NCBI GenBank assembly: GCA_964471755.1
Contig: CAYYJM010000264.1
Coordinates: forward strand, 1-8,870
Reading direction: 5' to 3'
Length of the DNA: 8,870 nucleotides
Origin: CAYYJM01 sp964471755
GTDB lineage: Bacteria > Planctomycetota > Planctomycetia > Gemmatales > Gemmataceae
This document shows positions 1-5,435 of the stretch, one piece after another. Under the pieces are notes generated by a model. The model saw only the letters and a program-made list of their open reading frames with translations, ran no database searches and had not been told where the DNA came from. Made by a program: the position numbers and the translations under genes. Each line of letters begins with the position of its first letter. The first letter of the stretch is position 1.

Positions 1-1007
1 AACACCTGCCGGAGAGCCCGTGCCTCGTAGATGTCGGACTCCGTCGTGGCCAGGCCGTGGGCGTTGACGTGATCGAGGTCATCCGGCCCGAGGTCGGCCT
101 CCTTCAGGGCCGTCTTTATGGCCCGGGCCAGACCGCTGCCATCCTGATGCGTATCGAACGCAGCCCCGAACCCGACCACCTCGGCAAGGATGCTGGCTCC
201 CCGTGCCCGGGCGTGATCCAGCGTCTCGAAGACCAGCACCGCCCCGCCTTCGCCCAGAACCAGACCCGAACGCTCCCGGTCGAAGGGACGATGAGCCCGC
301 GTCGGATCCTCGTTATTCGTGGAGATCTGCTCGTACTGGGTCTGCCGAACCAGACTCAGCGGATTGATCTTGCTCTCCGCGCCGCCGACCAGGAAGAAGT
401 CCGCGCCGCCCCGTTGCATGATGCGGTAGGACTCACCCAGAGCCAGCAGGCTTGCCACGTCCGTCTCGGTGATGGAGTTGTTCGGCCCCTGGGCGTCGAG
501 CAACATCGACACATGGCAGGCGAGGAAGTTGGGAAGATACTTGAGCATGAAAGTCGGCTGAATCAGGGGGATGCCCTGTTCGCCCCAGATCGCCAGGTCC
601 ACTTCTCCGACCACATCCGGGCGGGCGGCGACCACACTGGCGTCGATCAGGTCCGCCAGTTCGATGGCGACCAGACCCGCGCCGAACTCGACTCCGAAGC
701 GCGTCGGATCGAGGCGGCTGCGATCGACCTTCCCCTGATCGAGAGCGGCCTGGGCGCAGGCCACGGCCAGGTGCAGCGTCCGGGCCATCTTGCTGAGGCC
801 CTTGCGAGCGCTCTTCTCGACGTATTTCTTGGGATCGAAGCCCTTCAACTCGCCGGCAATCCGCGAGGGAAGGACCGAGGCATCGAAGGAACGGATGGGA
901 CCGATCCCGGACTGGCCCGCCAGCAGGCCCTGCCAGTTGGTCTCCGCGTCGAGGCCCAGGGAGGTCAACATCCCCAGGCCGGTAATGACGAATCGTGGTG
1001 CCGCCAT
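1..1007 (-). CDS. Beta-ketoacyl-ACP synthase-like protein, active-site Cys replaced by Asp (partial, 3' end off window)
   Basis: The 335 visible residues have the thiolase fold typical of FabF/KAS II. The N-terminus reads MAAPRFVITGLGMLTSLG, there is a GLVLGEGGAVLVFE segment, and the catalytic motif VNAHGLATTESD carries His317, equivalent to E. coli FabF His303. The second active-site His and the C-terminus lie beyond the left edge. By eye, the nucleophile motif TACTSG aligns with TETDVAS, so the catalytic Cys is Asp183 (codon GAC at 461-459). Without that Cys the protein cannot form the acyl-enzyme intermediate. It could be a chain-length-factor-like partner, a decarboxylase-like KS, or a scaffold. 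The start ATG at 1007 has only a short GGAG about 4 bases upstream. It is the last visible gene of the operon, 74 bases after the dehydratase, and an active KS may follow off-window. The family is certain; the role is inferred. Confidence 0.88.
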   Translation of the reverse strand, partial: MAAPRFVITGLGMLTSLGLDAETNWQGLLAGQSGIGPIRSFDASVLPSRIAGELKGFDPKKYVEKSARKGLSKMARTLHLAVACAQAALDQGKVDRSRLDPTRFGVEFGAGLVAIELADLIDASVVAARPDVVGEVDLAIWGEQGIPLIQPTFMLKYLPNFLACHVSMLLDAQGPNNSITETDVASLLALGESYRIMQRGGADFFLVGGAESKINPLSLVRQTQYEQISTNNEDPTRAHRPFDRERSGLVLGEGGAVLVFETLDHARARGASILAEVVGFGAAFDTHQDGSGLARAIKTALKEADLGPDDLDHVNAHGLATTESDIYEARALRQV

Positions 1008-1026
1008 GAACTCCGACGGCCGCTGT

Positions 1027-1042
1027 GTCCTCCCTGGAGGAC
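1027..1042. repeat. Short inverted repeat before the ketosynthase gene
   Basis: Seven-base perfect arms (GTCCTCC and GGAGGAC) flank a 2-base centre, 20 bases upstream of the ketosynthase start. In the minus-strand transcript this places an AGGGAGGA purine run inside a possible small hairpin. The run is too far from the ATG to be its ribosome site. It may be a minor RNA structure or chance; no function is claimed. Confidence 0.35.
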
Positions 1043-1081
1043 TGGCCGCCCCTCCTTCATTTCTACCCCACCCGCTCGCCA

Positions 1082-1627
1082 TCAGGAAGACTCCTGCTGG
1101 CCCTCAGACGAAGCCACGGGAGGCGTTTCGCCGCCGGCCTCCGCACTGGTCGCTGGCCGCAAACCAGCCAGCATCCGATCCACCAGATTCTTCAATTCAC
1201 CCGTGAACACGAAGTTCCGGTCGCCGAACAACTGCGCCGTGCGCGAGTGATCCAGGAAGGCGAAGAAGATCTCCGCCTCGACGGTGAGCTGACCGCTCAC
1301 CGTCACGCGACCAGCGACCGAGGCCCCCTCGGTGCGGGAATTCAGTACCTCGACCTCATAGGTCAGGCATTCGCCGGCCAGCATCTCGCGATGGAAGACG
1401 GCCTTGGGGATCTTGGCCAGGACCACCTTGTCGCGGAAGTTGTTGGCCTCGCCGACCAGGATTCCGCCGGTCTGCGCCAGCCCTTCCAGGATGAGCGAAC
1501 CGGGCATGACCGGGTAGCCGGGAAAATGCTCGGCAAAATGGTCTTCGGCGTGGCTGAGCAACTTGATGGCTCGAGCCGACTTGCCGCGATGAAACTCCAC
1601 GATGCGATCGATCCAGATCCAGCGCAT
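1082..1627 (-). CDS. fabZ: 3-hydroxyacyl-ACP dehydratase, FabZ type, catalytic pair intact
   Basis: A hotdog-fold dehydratase of 181 residues that would remove water from 3-hydroxyacyl-ACP to give trans-2-enoyl-ACP in the cytoplasm. The core motif HFPGYPVMPGSLILEGLAQ holds His34 and Glu48, 14 residues apart as in E. coli FabZ His54/Glu68, so it should be active. The N-terminus (MRWIWIDRIVEF) matches where FabZ-like proteins begin, which supports ATG 1627 although the ribosome site before it is poor. Translation may depend on coupling or on RNA structure after the ACP gene. Residues about 155-181 are a polar tail rich in Ser, Glu and Gly, making it longer than the usual 145-155 residues. It lies 80 bases after the ACP gene and 74 before the ketosynthase. 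It is probably the catalytic half if it pairs with the degenerate homologue at 2964-3440. Confidence 0.93.
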   Translation of the reverse strand: MRWIWIDRIVEFHRGKSARAIKLLSHAEDHFAEHFPGYPVMPGSLILEGLAQTGGILVGEANNFRDKVVLAKIPKAVFHREMLAGECLTYEVEVLNSRTEGASVAGRVTVSGQLTVEAEIFFAFLDHSRTAQLFGDRNFVFTGELKNLVDRMLAGLRPATSAEAGGETPPVASSEGQQESS

Positions 1628-1658
1628 GGGATATTCCGCGATCCGTGATCCGAGTCCG

Positions 1659-1688
1659 AATCCGAAATCCGCTTCCGGATTTCGGATT
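1659..1688 (-). repeat. 13-bp perfect hairpin built from ATCCG-type short repeats, inside the operon
   Basis: Arms 1659-1671 and 1676-1688 are perfectly complementary over 13 base pairs around a 4-base loop. The surrounding stretch (about 1636-1690) repeats a 6-8 base unit of the form (A)ATCCG(A), then reads the same unit inverted. The hairpin starts 19 bases after the ACP stop codon in the sense of transcription and has no U-run after it, so it is not a standard intrinsic terminator. It may protect the ACP message, be a processing site, or be a dispersed intergenic repeat that happens to sit here. Confidence 0.7.
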
Positions 1689-1707
1689 TCGCGCTTCGGA
1701 GCATCGA

Positions 1708-2106
1708 CTAGTGGGCAGCGCCGGTGAGCTTGCCCTGGATGTATCGGGTGATCAGGGCCACGGTGAACAGATCGCTGAGGTTCTTCACCTCGGGGTTCTG
1801 CTCGAAGGCGTTGAGGTCCGCAAAGGGCATCTTGGCACGCAACTCAGCCAGGCCCTTCGGGGTGACGCGCCCGTTCAGGACGAAATCGGGATCGCCCTGG
1901 AAGATCGACTCGGGGAAGAGTTCGCCGCGGGGAATCTTGATACCGAACTCCCGCTCCAGGCGGAACACGATATCAAGAAAATCGATCGACTCGGCACCGA
2001 GGTCCTTCTGCAAGGTCGCCTCCGGCTTGATTTCGTCTTCCTCGACGTTCAGCGCCTCGACGAGGGTCGATGACACCTTTAGATAGATCTCCTCCTGGGT
2101 CGGCAT
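1708..2106 (-). CDS. Acyl carrier protein, long form (132 aa)
   Basis: It carries the growing acyl chain on a 4'-phosphopantetheine arm. The attachment motif is DLGAESIDFLD with Ser40, followed by the helix II pattern IVFRLEREFGIKIP. Start at 2106 (MPTQEEIYLKV) is preferred over ATG 2154 because GGGAGGAG lies about 7 bases before it and the extra 16 residues look non-coding. A standard ACP is about 78 residues. This one has roughly 45 more between helix II/III and the last helix (about residues 62-108, with GDPDFVLNGRVTPKGLAEL), ending with an amphipathic helix SDLFTVALITRYIQGKL. It sits 65 bases after the ketoreductase gene and is followed by a strong hairpin. Its extra segment probably marks it as dedicated to this operon's enzymes rather than to housekeeping fatty acid synthesis; that is inference. 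Confidence 0.92.
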   Translation of the reverse strand: MPTQEEIYLKVSSTLVEALNVEEDEIKPEATLQKDLGAESIDFLDIVFRLEREFGIKIPRGELFPESIFQGDPDFVLNGRVTPKGLAELRAKMPFADLNAFEQNPEVKNLSDLFTVALITRYIQGKLTGAAH

Positions 2107-2171
2107 CGCAAATCTCCTCCCTAAAGATAAAGGGACGGGGTCGAGAGGGGCCACTCAGCCCATCGCCCGGT

Positions 2172-2930
2172 CTATCCAGATACGGCCCCCAAACTCAGCC
2201 CGCCATCCACGGTGAGCACCTGCCCGGTCATGTAGCCGCTCTCGGGACTGGCCAGGAAGACCACCACGCGGGCGATGTCTTCCGGCGTGCCCAGGCGGCG
2301 CATCGGAATCAGCTTCTTGATCATGTCGCCGGCCTTGTTGCGGACGGCTTCGCTCATGTCTGTCTCGATGAAACCGGGTGCCACCGCGTTGACAGTGACT
2401 CCTCGACTGGCCAGCTCCACCGCCAGGGCTCGGGTGAACGAGTTCACCGCACCCTTGCTGGCGGCGTAGTTCGTCTGGCCGATATTCACGTGATCGGCCG
2501 CCACGCTCGACACGTTGATGATGCGTCCCGAACGCCGCCGCATCATGCTGTAGGCGATCGCCTTGCAGAAGTTGTACGTCCCGCCCAGGTTCGTCTTCAG
2601 CACGGCGTCCCAGGCTTCCGGTTCCATGCGGACGAACAGATCGTCACGGATGATGCCGGCATTGTTGACCAGGATGTCCACCGCGCCGAGATCCTTCTCC
2701 ACCTGTTCGCACAGGGCCTGGACCGCGGCGGAGTCGGCCACGTCGGCCTGGTAAGCCTTGACGGTCTGGCCTGCATCGGCGCAGACCTTCACCAGTTCAT
2801 CGGCGGCTTGCTGGCTGCCGCGATAGACAAAAGCGACCCGGGCCCCCTCGGCGGCCAGCGCCTGGACGATGCCGCGACCGATTCCTCGGCTGCCACCCGT
2901 CACCAGCGCTACCTGATCCTTCAACTTCAT
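2172..2930 (-). CDS. fabG: 3-oxoacyl-ACP reductase, FabG-type SDR
   Basis: A cytoplasmic short-chain dehydrogenase of 252 residues, near the normal FabG length, that would reduce 3-oxoacyl-ACP to 3-hydroxyacyl-ACP with NADPH. The Rossmann nucleotide motif TGGSRGIG is at 11-18 and NNAG at 89-92. The catalytic tetrad is Asn114, Ser142, Tyr155 and Lys159 (YAASK), with the usual 13-residue Ser-Tyr spacing. The C-terminal GYMTGQVLTVDGG is typical of FabG. ATG 2930 has GAGGAGAAG placed 4-5 bases upstream, a good ribosome site. The gene follows the Q48 hotdog gene by 33 bases and precedes the ACP gene by 65 bases, so co-transcription is very likely. All key residues are intact. It could equally be called a polyketide-type ketoreductase; sequence alone does not separate the two. 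Confidence 0.94.
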   Translation of the reverse strand: MKLKDQVALVTGGSRGIGRGIVQALAAEGARVAFVYRGSQQAADELVKVCADAGQTVKAYQADVADSAAVQALCEQVEKDLGAVDILVNNAGIIRDDLFVRMEPEAWDAVLKTNLGGTYNFCKAIAYSMMRRRSGRIINVSSVAADHVNIGQTNYAASKGAVNSFTRALAVELASRGVTVNAVAPGFIETDMSEAVRNKAGDMIKKLIPMRRLGTPEDIARVVVFLASPESGYMTGQVLTVDGGLSLGAVSG

Positions 2931-2963
2931 CGAACTTCTCCTCGATCGACCGCCGTGATCCGC

Positions 2964-3440
2964 TCACGACAGGGGCAGAAGCACCAGGGGCTGTAACTGC
3001 CGCCAGTAGTTCACCAGACGTTCATCGACCGCTGCCAGGCTCGGGTCACGGTCGCGGAGGTTGTAGCGGGTCAGCGTCAGTTTCGCCGACACCGTGGTTT
3101 GCCCTTCCGCTTCCCCTTTCCCACGCAGCACCGTCTGTTCCTCATTCTGGTCTTGCAGTTCGACTGTGACGGTCATCGTCTTGCCGGGTTCCATAAAACT
3201 GCCATACTTCACACCACGGGCTTCTCGCAAGACCACCATGCTGTGGGCGTGGTCCTCGCTCAGGCGAATCAGCCAGGCCCCGGCCTCGACCAGCGTCTGG
3301 AGCATCAGTACGCCCGGCATCACTGGAAAACCAGGGAAATGGTCGCCCAGATACTCCTCGCCGAGGGTCAAGTTCTTGACCGCCCGGAGGGATTGACCCG
3401 GCTGCACTTCGATGATGCGGTCAATCAGCTGGAATCGCAT
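2964..3440 (-). CDS. FabZ-like hotdog protein with catalytic Glu changed to Gln
   Basis: 158 residues with the FabA/FabZ hotdog fold. The central motif HFPGFPVMPGVLMLQTLVEAG has His34 in place, but the residue 14 positions on, which is Glu in FabZ and Asp in FabA, is Gln48 (codon CAG at 3299-3297). Glu52 one helical turn later could in principle substitute. The protein is either a weak or inactive dehydratase, a hetero-oligomer partner for the intact FabZ at 1082-1627, or a chain-binding or thioesterase-like variant. ATG 3440 is the only reasonable start, because an in-frame TAG lies five codons upstream. Its own ribosome site is poor (CACAGGT just before ATG), whereas a leader ORF with a strong site overlaps the start. 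It is the first full gene after the operon promoter. The fold is certain, the activity is not. Confidence 0.88.
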   Translation of the reverse strand: MRFQLIDRIIEVQPGQSLRAVKNLTLGEEYLGDHFPGFPVMPGVLMLQTLVEAGAWLIRLSEDHAHSMVVLREARGVKYGSFMEPGKTMTVTVELQDQNEEQTVLRGKGEAEGQTTVSAKLTLTRYNLRDRDPSLAAVDERLVNYWRQLQPLVLLPLS

Positions 3441-3486
3441 ACCTGTGCCCGTGGCCTAATTCGTTGTCGAGCAAGGACTTCTCCAT
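3421..3486 (-). CDS. Possible 21-residue leader ORF overlapping the start of the Q48 hotdog gene
   Basis: ATG 3486 directly follows GGAGGGAGG, the strongest ribosome-site-like sequence in the upstream region, and opens a 21-codon frame starting MEKSLLDNELG and ending in TGA at 3423-3421. It overlaps the first 20 bases of the next gene in another frame. It would be translated from a start about 16 bases after the predicted transcription start. Since the next gene has a weak ribosome site, the arrangement fits translational coupling. The peptide has no recognisable family. The spacing between the purine run and ATG is short (about 4 bases from the first GGAGG), so it could also be chance. Confidence 0.4.
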   Translation of the reverse strand: MEKSLLDNELGHGHRYAIPAD

Positions 3487-3508
3487 CCTCCCTCCGGATG
3501 AAACGTGA

Positions 3509-3537
3509 AGTATAGCCACCCCTGCTTTCGACGACAA
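3509..3537 (-). promoter_or_regulatory. Sigma70-like promoter for the fatty-acid/polyketide operon
   Basis: On the minus strand, -35 TTGTCG (3537-3532) and -10 TATACT (3514-3509) are separated by exactly 17 bases. The expected transcription start is near 3502, leaving a leader of about 60 bases before ATG 3440. It is the best promoter match in the window and points into five co-oriented genes. Confidence 0.65.
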
Positions 3538-3634
3538 CCCCATCTGTCCCACCTCCGCCGCCCCCACTCGACCCTCCGTTCCGAGAAGATGGGCAGCCTA
3601 TACTGGCCGTTTGGGGCCGATATCCGACTCCTCC

Positions 3635-3663
3635 ATTTTCTCTGAAACGAAATAATTTCGCAA
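3635..3663 (-). promoter_or_regulatory. Weaker second promoter candidate with an overlapping palindrome
   Basis: On the minus strand, TTGCGA (3663-3658) and GAAAAT (3640-3635) are 17 bases apart, each 4 of 6 to consensus. A 13-base palindrome, CGAAAT-A-ATTTCG at 3648-3660, overlaps the -35 box and spacer and lies in a local AT-rich patch, as an operator would. No regulator gene is visible nearby. The evidence is only pattern-level. Confidence 0.25.
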
Positions 3664-3690
3664 GCGGTAGGATCCATCCCTTCTGTTAAT

Positions 3691-3700
3691 NNNNNNNNNN
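3691..3700. other. Assembly gap (10 Ns)
   Basis: Ten undetermined bases between TTCTGTTAAT and AAGTTTTATC. The true length is unknown. It separates the minus-strand operon's upstream region from the plus-strand secreted-protein/kinase region, so their adjacency rests on scaffolding. Confidence 0.99.
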
Positions 3701-3894
3701 AAGTTTTATCTTGGCCAAATCCTGAGAAAAGAGACGAATCGGTCCGTAGACTATTTTTCGACTTCCTTCGAGTTTCCCTTGACCGGAGTCCCTTCGCCAG
3801 GGGAAGCTATTCCGTCGCGATTCCCGGGCGCAAGTTCAGGGACTCCCATCGTCTCTCGACAGAGGCCAGGGAGGGAGGACTCAGCGAGGAACTC
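3701..3894. other. Non-coding region upstream of the small exported protein
   Basis: No convincing gene is seen on either strand. TTGACC at 3779-3784 resembles a -35 box, but the nearest -10-like sequence (TATTCC, 3808-3813) is 23 bases away, too far. A short palindrome TTGGCCAA is at 3711-3718. The promoter of the following gene is therefore not identified. Confidence 0.5.
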
Positions 3895-4266
3895 ATGCAC
3901 GGCTTGTGGGCGCTCGGGCGATGGCAGGCGACGATAACGAGCTGGTTGCTCGTTGCGGTCGTGCCCGTCTGCGCCGAGAGCCTGGTCGTCTGCAACCGAA
4001 CCCCGTCGCCGGTCGTGGTGCAGGGAGCCACGGTCAATCGTGGCCTGCTGCTTCGCGATCGCCCCTATCTCATCCAGCCGAACGATTCAACACCGCCCAT
4101 CAGTCTGCCTGGAAACAAGGTGCTGACGGTCTTCGACGCACGCAACGCCAACCGCGTCCTGATCCAGGTGCCGATCAACGCGGGCACGGAGAATCTGCAA
4201 TTCGATGTGGTACCCGACCCGACTTCGCCGACCGGGGTCCGGCTAAATCGCGTCTCCCGACGGTGA
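3895..4266 (+). CDS. Small exported protein of unknown function
   Basis: 123 residues. The N-terminus (Arg9, then hydrophobic TSWLLVAVVPVCA at about 15-27) looks like a Sec signal peptide with likely cleavage after VCA27. A lipobox is not convincing. The mature part of about 96 residues begins ESLVVCNRTPSP and has alternating hydrophobic/polar stretches such as SPVVVQGATVNRGLLL and NRVLIQVPINAG, suggesting a small beta-rich domain. Cys33 is its only Cys. ATG 3895 has GAGGA 4 bases upstream and the signal peptide follows directly, which supports this start. No family was recognised. It precedes the kinase gene by 77 bases on the same strand, so the two may be co-transcribed, although a separate promoter candidate lies between them. 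A functional link with the kinase is possible but unproven. Confidence 0.75.
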   Translation: MHGLWALGRWQATITSWLLVAVVPVCAESLVVCNRTPSPVVVQGATVNRGLLLRDRPYLIQPNDSTPPISLPGNKVLTVFDARNANRVLIQVPINAGTENLQFDVVPDPTSPTGVRLNRVSRR

Positions 4267-4290
4267 GTCGGCCTTTTCTTCCCCCCGAAC

Positions 4291-4319
4291 TTGTCCGGAG
4301 AACTCAGCGCCCGTACGAT
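4291..4319 (+). promoter_or_regulatory. Candidate promoter for the protein kinase gene
   Basis: TTGTCC (4291-4296) and TACGAT (4314-4319) are 17 bases apart, each 4 of 6 to the sigma70 consensus. Transcription would start near 4326, about 18 bases before ATG 4344 and just before its AGGAG ribosome site. Confidence 0.4.
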
Positions 4320-4343
4320 GAAGTATCCCCAGGAGTAGCGCCC

Positions 4344-5432
4344 ATGGCCGAGTGGAATCAGCCAGACCCACCGCAGAACGAGCCCGAACCGCACCCAACC
4401 CTGCGGTATGAGCCCCCGGTGGAACCAACCCCAACGCTTACCCACGTCTCCTTCCCTGATGGGGGTGAGGATTCCTTCCTGACGCGGACCGGCCCACCGG
4501 GGTACTTTCCCTTTCCAGGCCTTCATGACCTGGAGAATCATTACTTTCCGGGTTACCAGTTGCTCGGCATCCTGGGTCATGGCGGCCTCGGTGTCGTCTT
4601 CCGAGCCCGGCATCGCGAACTGGGTCTCGAGGTGGCCCTCAAGGTCTTCCACCACTCGTATCTGGGATTTGCTTCTGACCTGGCCACCAATGACGTCCAC
4701 CCGGACCTCATCGGCGACATCTTGCCGCGTCTCATTCGCCTGCGTCATCCCAACCTGGTGGCTACTTACAGCAGCGGTGCGCAGAGGGAGTATCGATTCC
4801 TGGTGATGGAGCTGATCGAGGGGAGGCCGCTGCACGAGGTCTTCGCCGGCGGTCGGATTCTCGACTTCCGCCAGGCCGCCAGTCTGCTGGAGCAACTCGC
4901 CCGGGGGGTCGCCTGCCTGCACGAGCAGGGGATTCTCCATCGTGATATCAAGCCGGGGAACATCCTCATCGATGCGGCCGGACGACCGCGCCTGACCGAT
5001 TATGGCCTGGCCACTCCCTGGCCCAGTGACGCCATCGATCCGGAGTTGCCCGTGCCGATCGTCGGCACGCCGGCGTTCATGGCTCCCGAACAGGTGGCCG
5101 GCCAGGGGCACCAGTTCGGACCGCCCCTGGACATCTGGGCCCTGGGCGCGACGTTCTTCTGGATGTTGACCGGACATCACCCATTCCAACGGCCGCAGGT
5201 CGCTGAGACGTTGCTGGCCATTCTGCATGAGGCCGTTCCGTCGCCGCGGAGCTATCGTGCCGACGTGCCGGAAGCCCTGGTGGCGATCTGCCGACGCTGT
5301 CTGCAACGCGATCCGGCCGACCGCTATCCCACCAGCACCGCTCTGGCTGCGGATCTGTGCCGCTTCCTGTCCGCCGAGCCGGAGGTGGCCCGGCCGAGAC
5401 GGCCCTGGTGGAAGTTCTGGCACGGCGACTGA
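4344..5432 (+). CDS. Hanks-type Ser/Thr protein kinase, soluble, proline-rich N-terminus
   Basis: 362 residues. Residues 1-68 are proline- and acid-rich and probably disordered; the kinase domain spans about 70-345. Visible motifs are the glycine loop GHGGLGV (78-84), the ATP-binding Lys100 in VALK, the catalytic loop HRDIKPGN (199-206, Asp201), the metal-binding DYG (219-221) in place of DFG, the APE-like APE (247-249), and DIWALG (263-268). The core residues are present, so activity is likely. The alphaC glutamate is not obvious; Asp121 or Asp125 is nearest. There is no transmembrane segment or sensor domain, and the C-terminus ends in an aromatic/basic PWWKFWH patch that might touch membranes. 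Start 4344 is chosen over upstream in-frame codons because AGGAG lies 8 bases before it and the upstream frame overlaps the exported-protein gene. The substrate is unknown. Confidence 0.93.
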   Translation: MAEWNQPDPPQNEPEPHPTLRYEPPVEPTPTLTHVSFPDGGEDSFLTRTGPPGYFPFPGLHDLENHYFPGYQLLGILGHGGLGVVFRARHRELGLEVALKVFHHSYLGFASDLATNDVHPDLIGDILPRLIRLRHPNLVATYSSGAQREYRFLVMELIEGRPLHEVFAGGRILDFRQAASLLEQLARGVACLHEQGILHRDIKPGNILIDAAGRPRLTDYGLATPWPSDAIDPELPVPIVGTPAFMAPEQVAGQGHQFGPPLDIWALGATFFWMLTGHHPFQRPQVAETLLAILHEAVPSPRSYRADVPEALVAICRRCLQRDPADRYPTSTALAADLCRFLSAEPEVARPRRPWWKFWHGD

Positions 5433-5435
5433 CCG

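Noticed and set aside
57..1250. 397-codon plus-strand open frame
   Set aside because: It lies opposite the ketosynthase and FabZ genes, both with family motifs. Its translation is rich in Arg, Gln and Gly with no recognisable motif, a usual shadow in high-GC DNA.
1659..1688. Intrinsic transcription terminator after the ACP gene
   Set aside because: The stem is perfect but no U-run follows in the minus-strand transcript, and two co-oriented operon genes lie downstream.
2107..2154. Sixteen-residue N-terminal extension of the ACP from ATG 2154
   Set aside because: The strong GGGAGGAG site lies inside this stretch, directly before ATG 2106, where typical ACP sequence begins.
3456..3677. 73-codon minus-strand open frame in the operon's upstream region
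   Set aside because: It spans the promoter elements, has a Trp/Arg-rich translation and no ribosome site.
3906..4343. N-terminal extension of the kinase upstream of codon 4344
   Set aside because: This segment overlaps the exported-protein gene in another frame and is Arg/Pro-rich. A good ribosome site sits before 4344.
4065..5423. 452-codon minus-strand open frame opposite the kinase
   Set aside because: The plus strand carries all the kinase motifs; the antisense product is compositionally odd and matches nothing I know.
5433..5435. Bidirectional terminator between the kinase and amrB genes
   Set aside because: Only 3 bases separate the stop codons and I see no clear stem-loop with a T-run around them.
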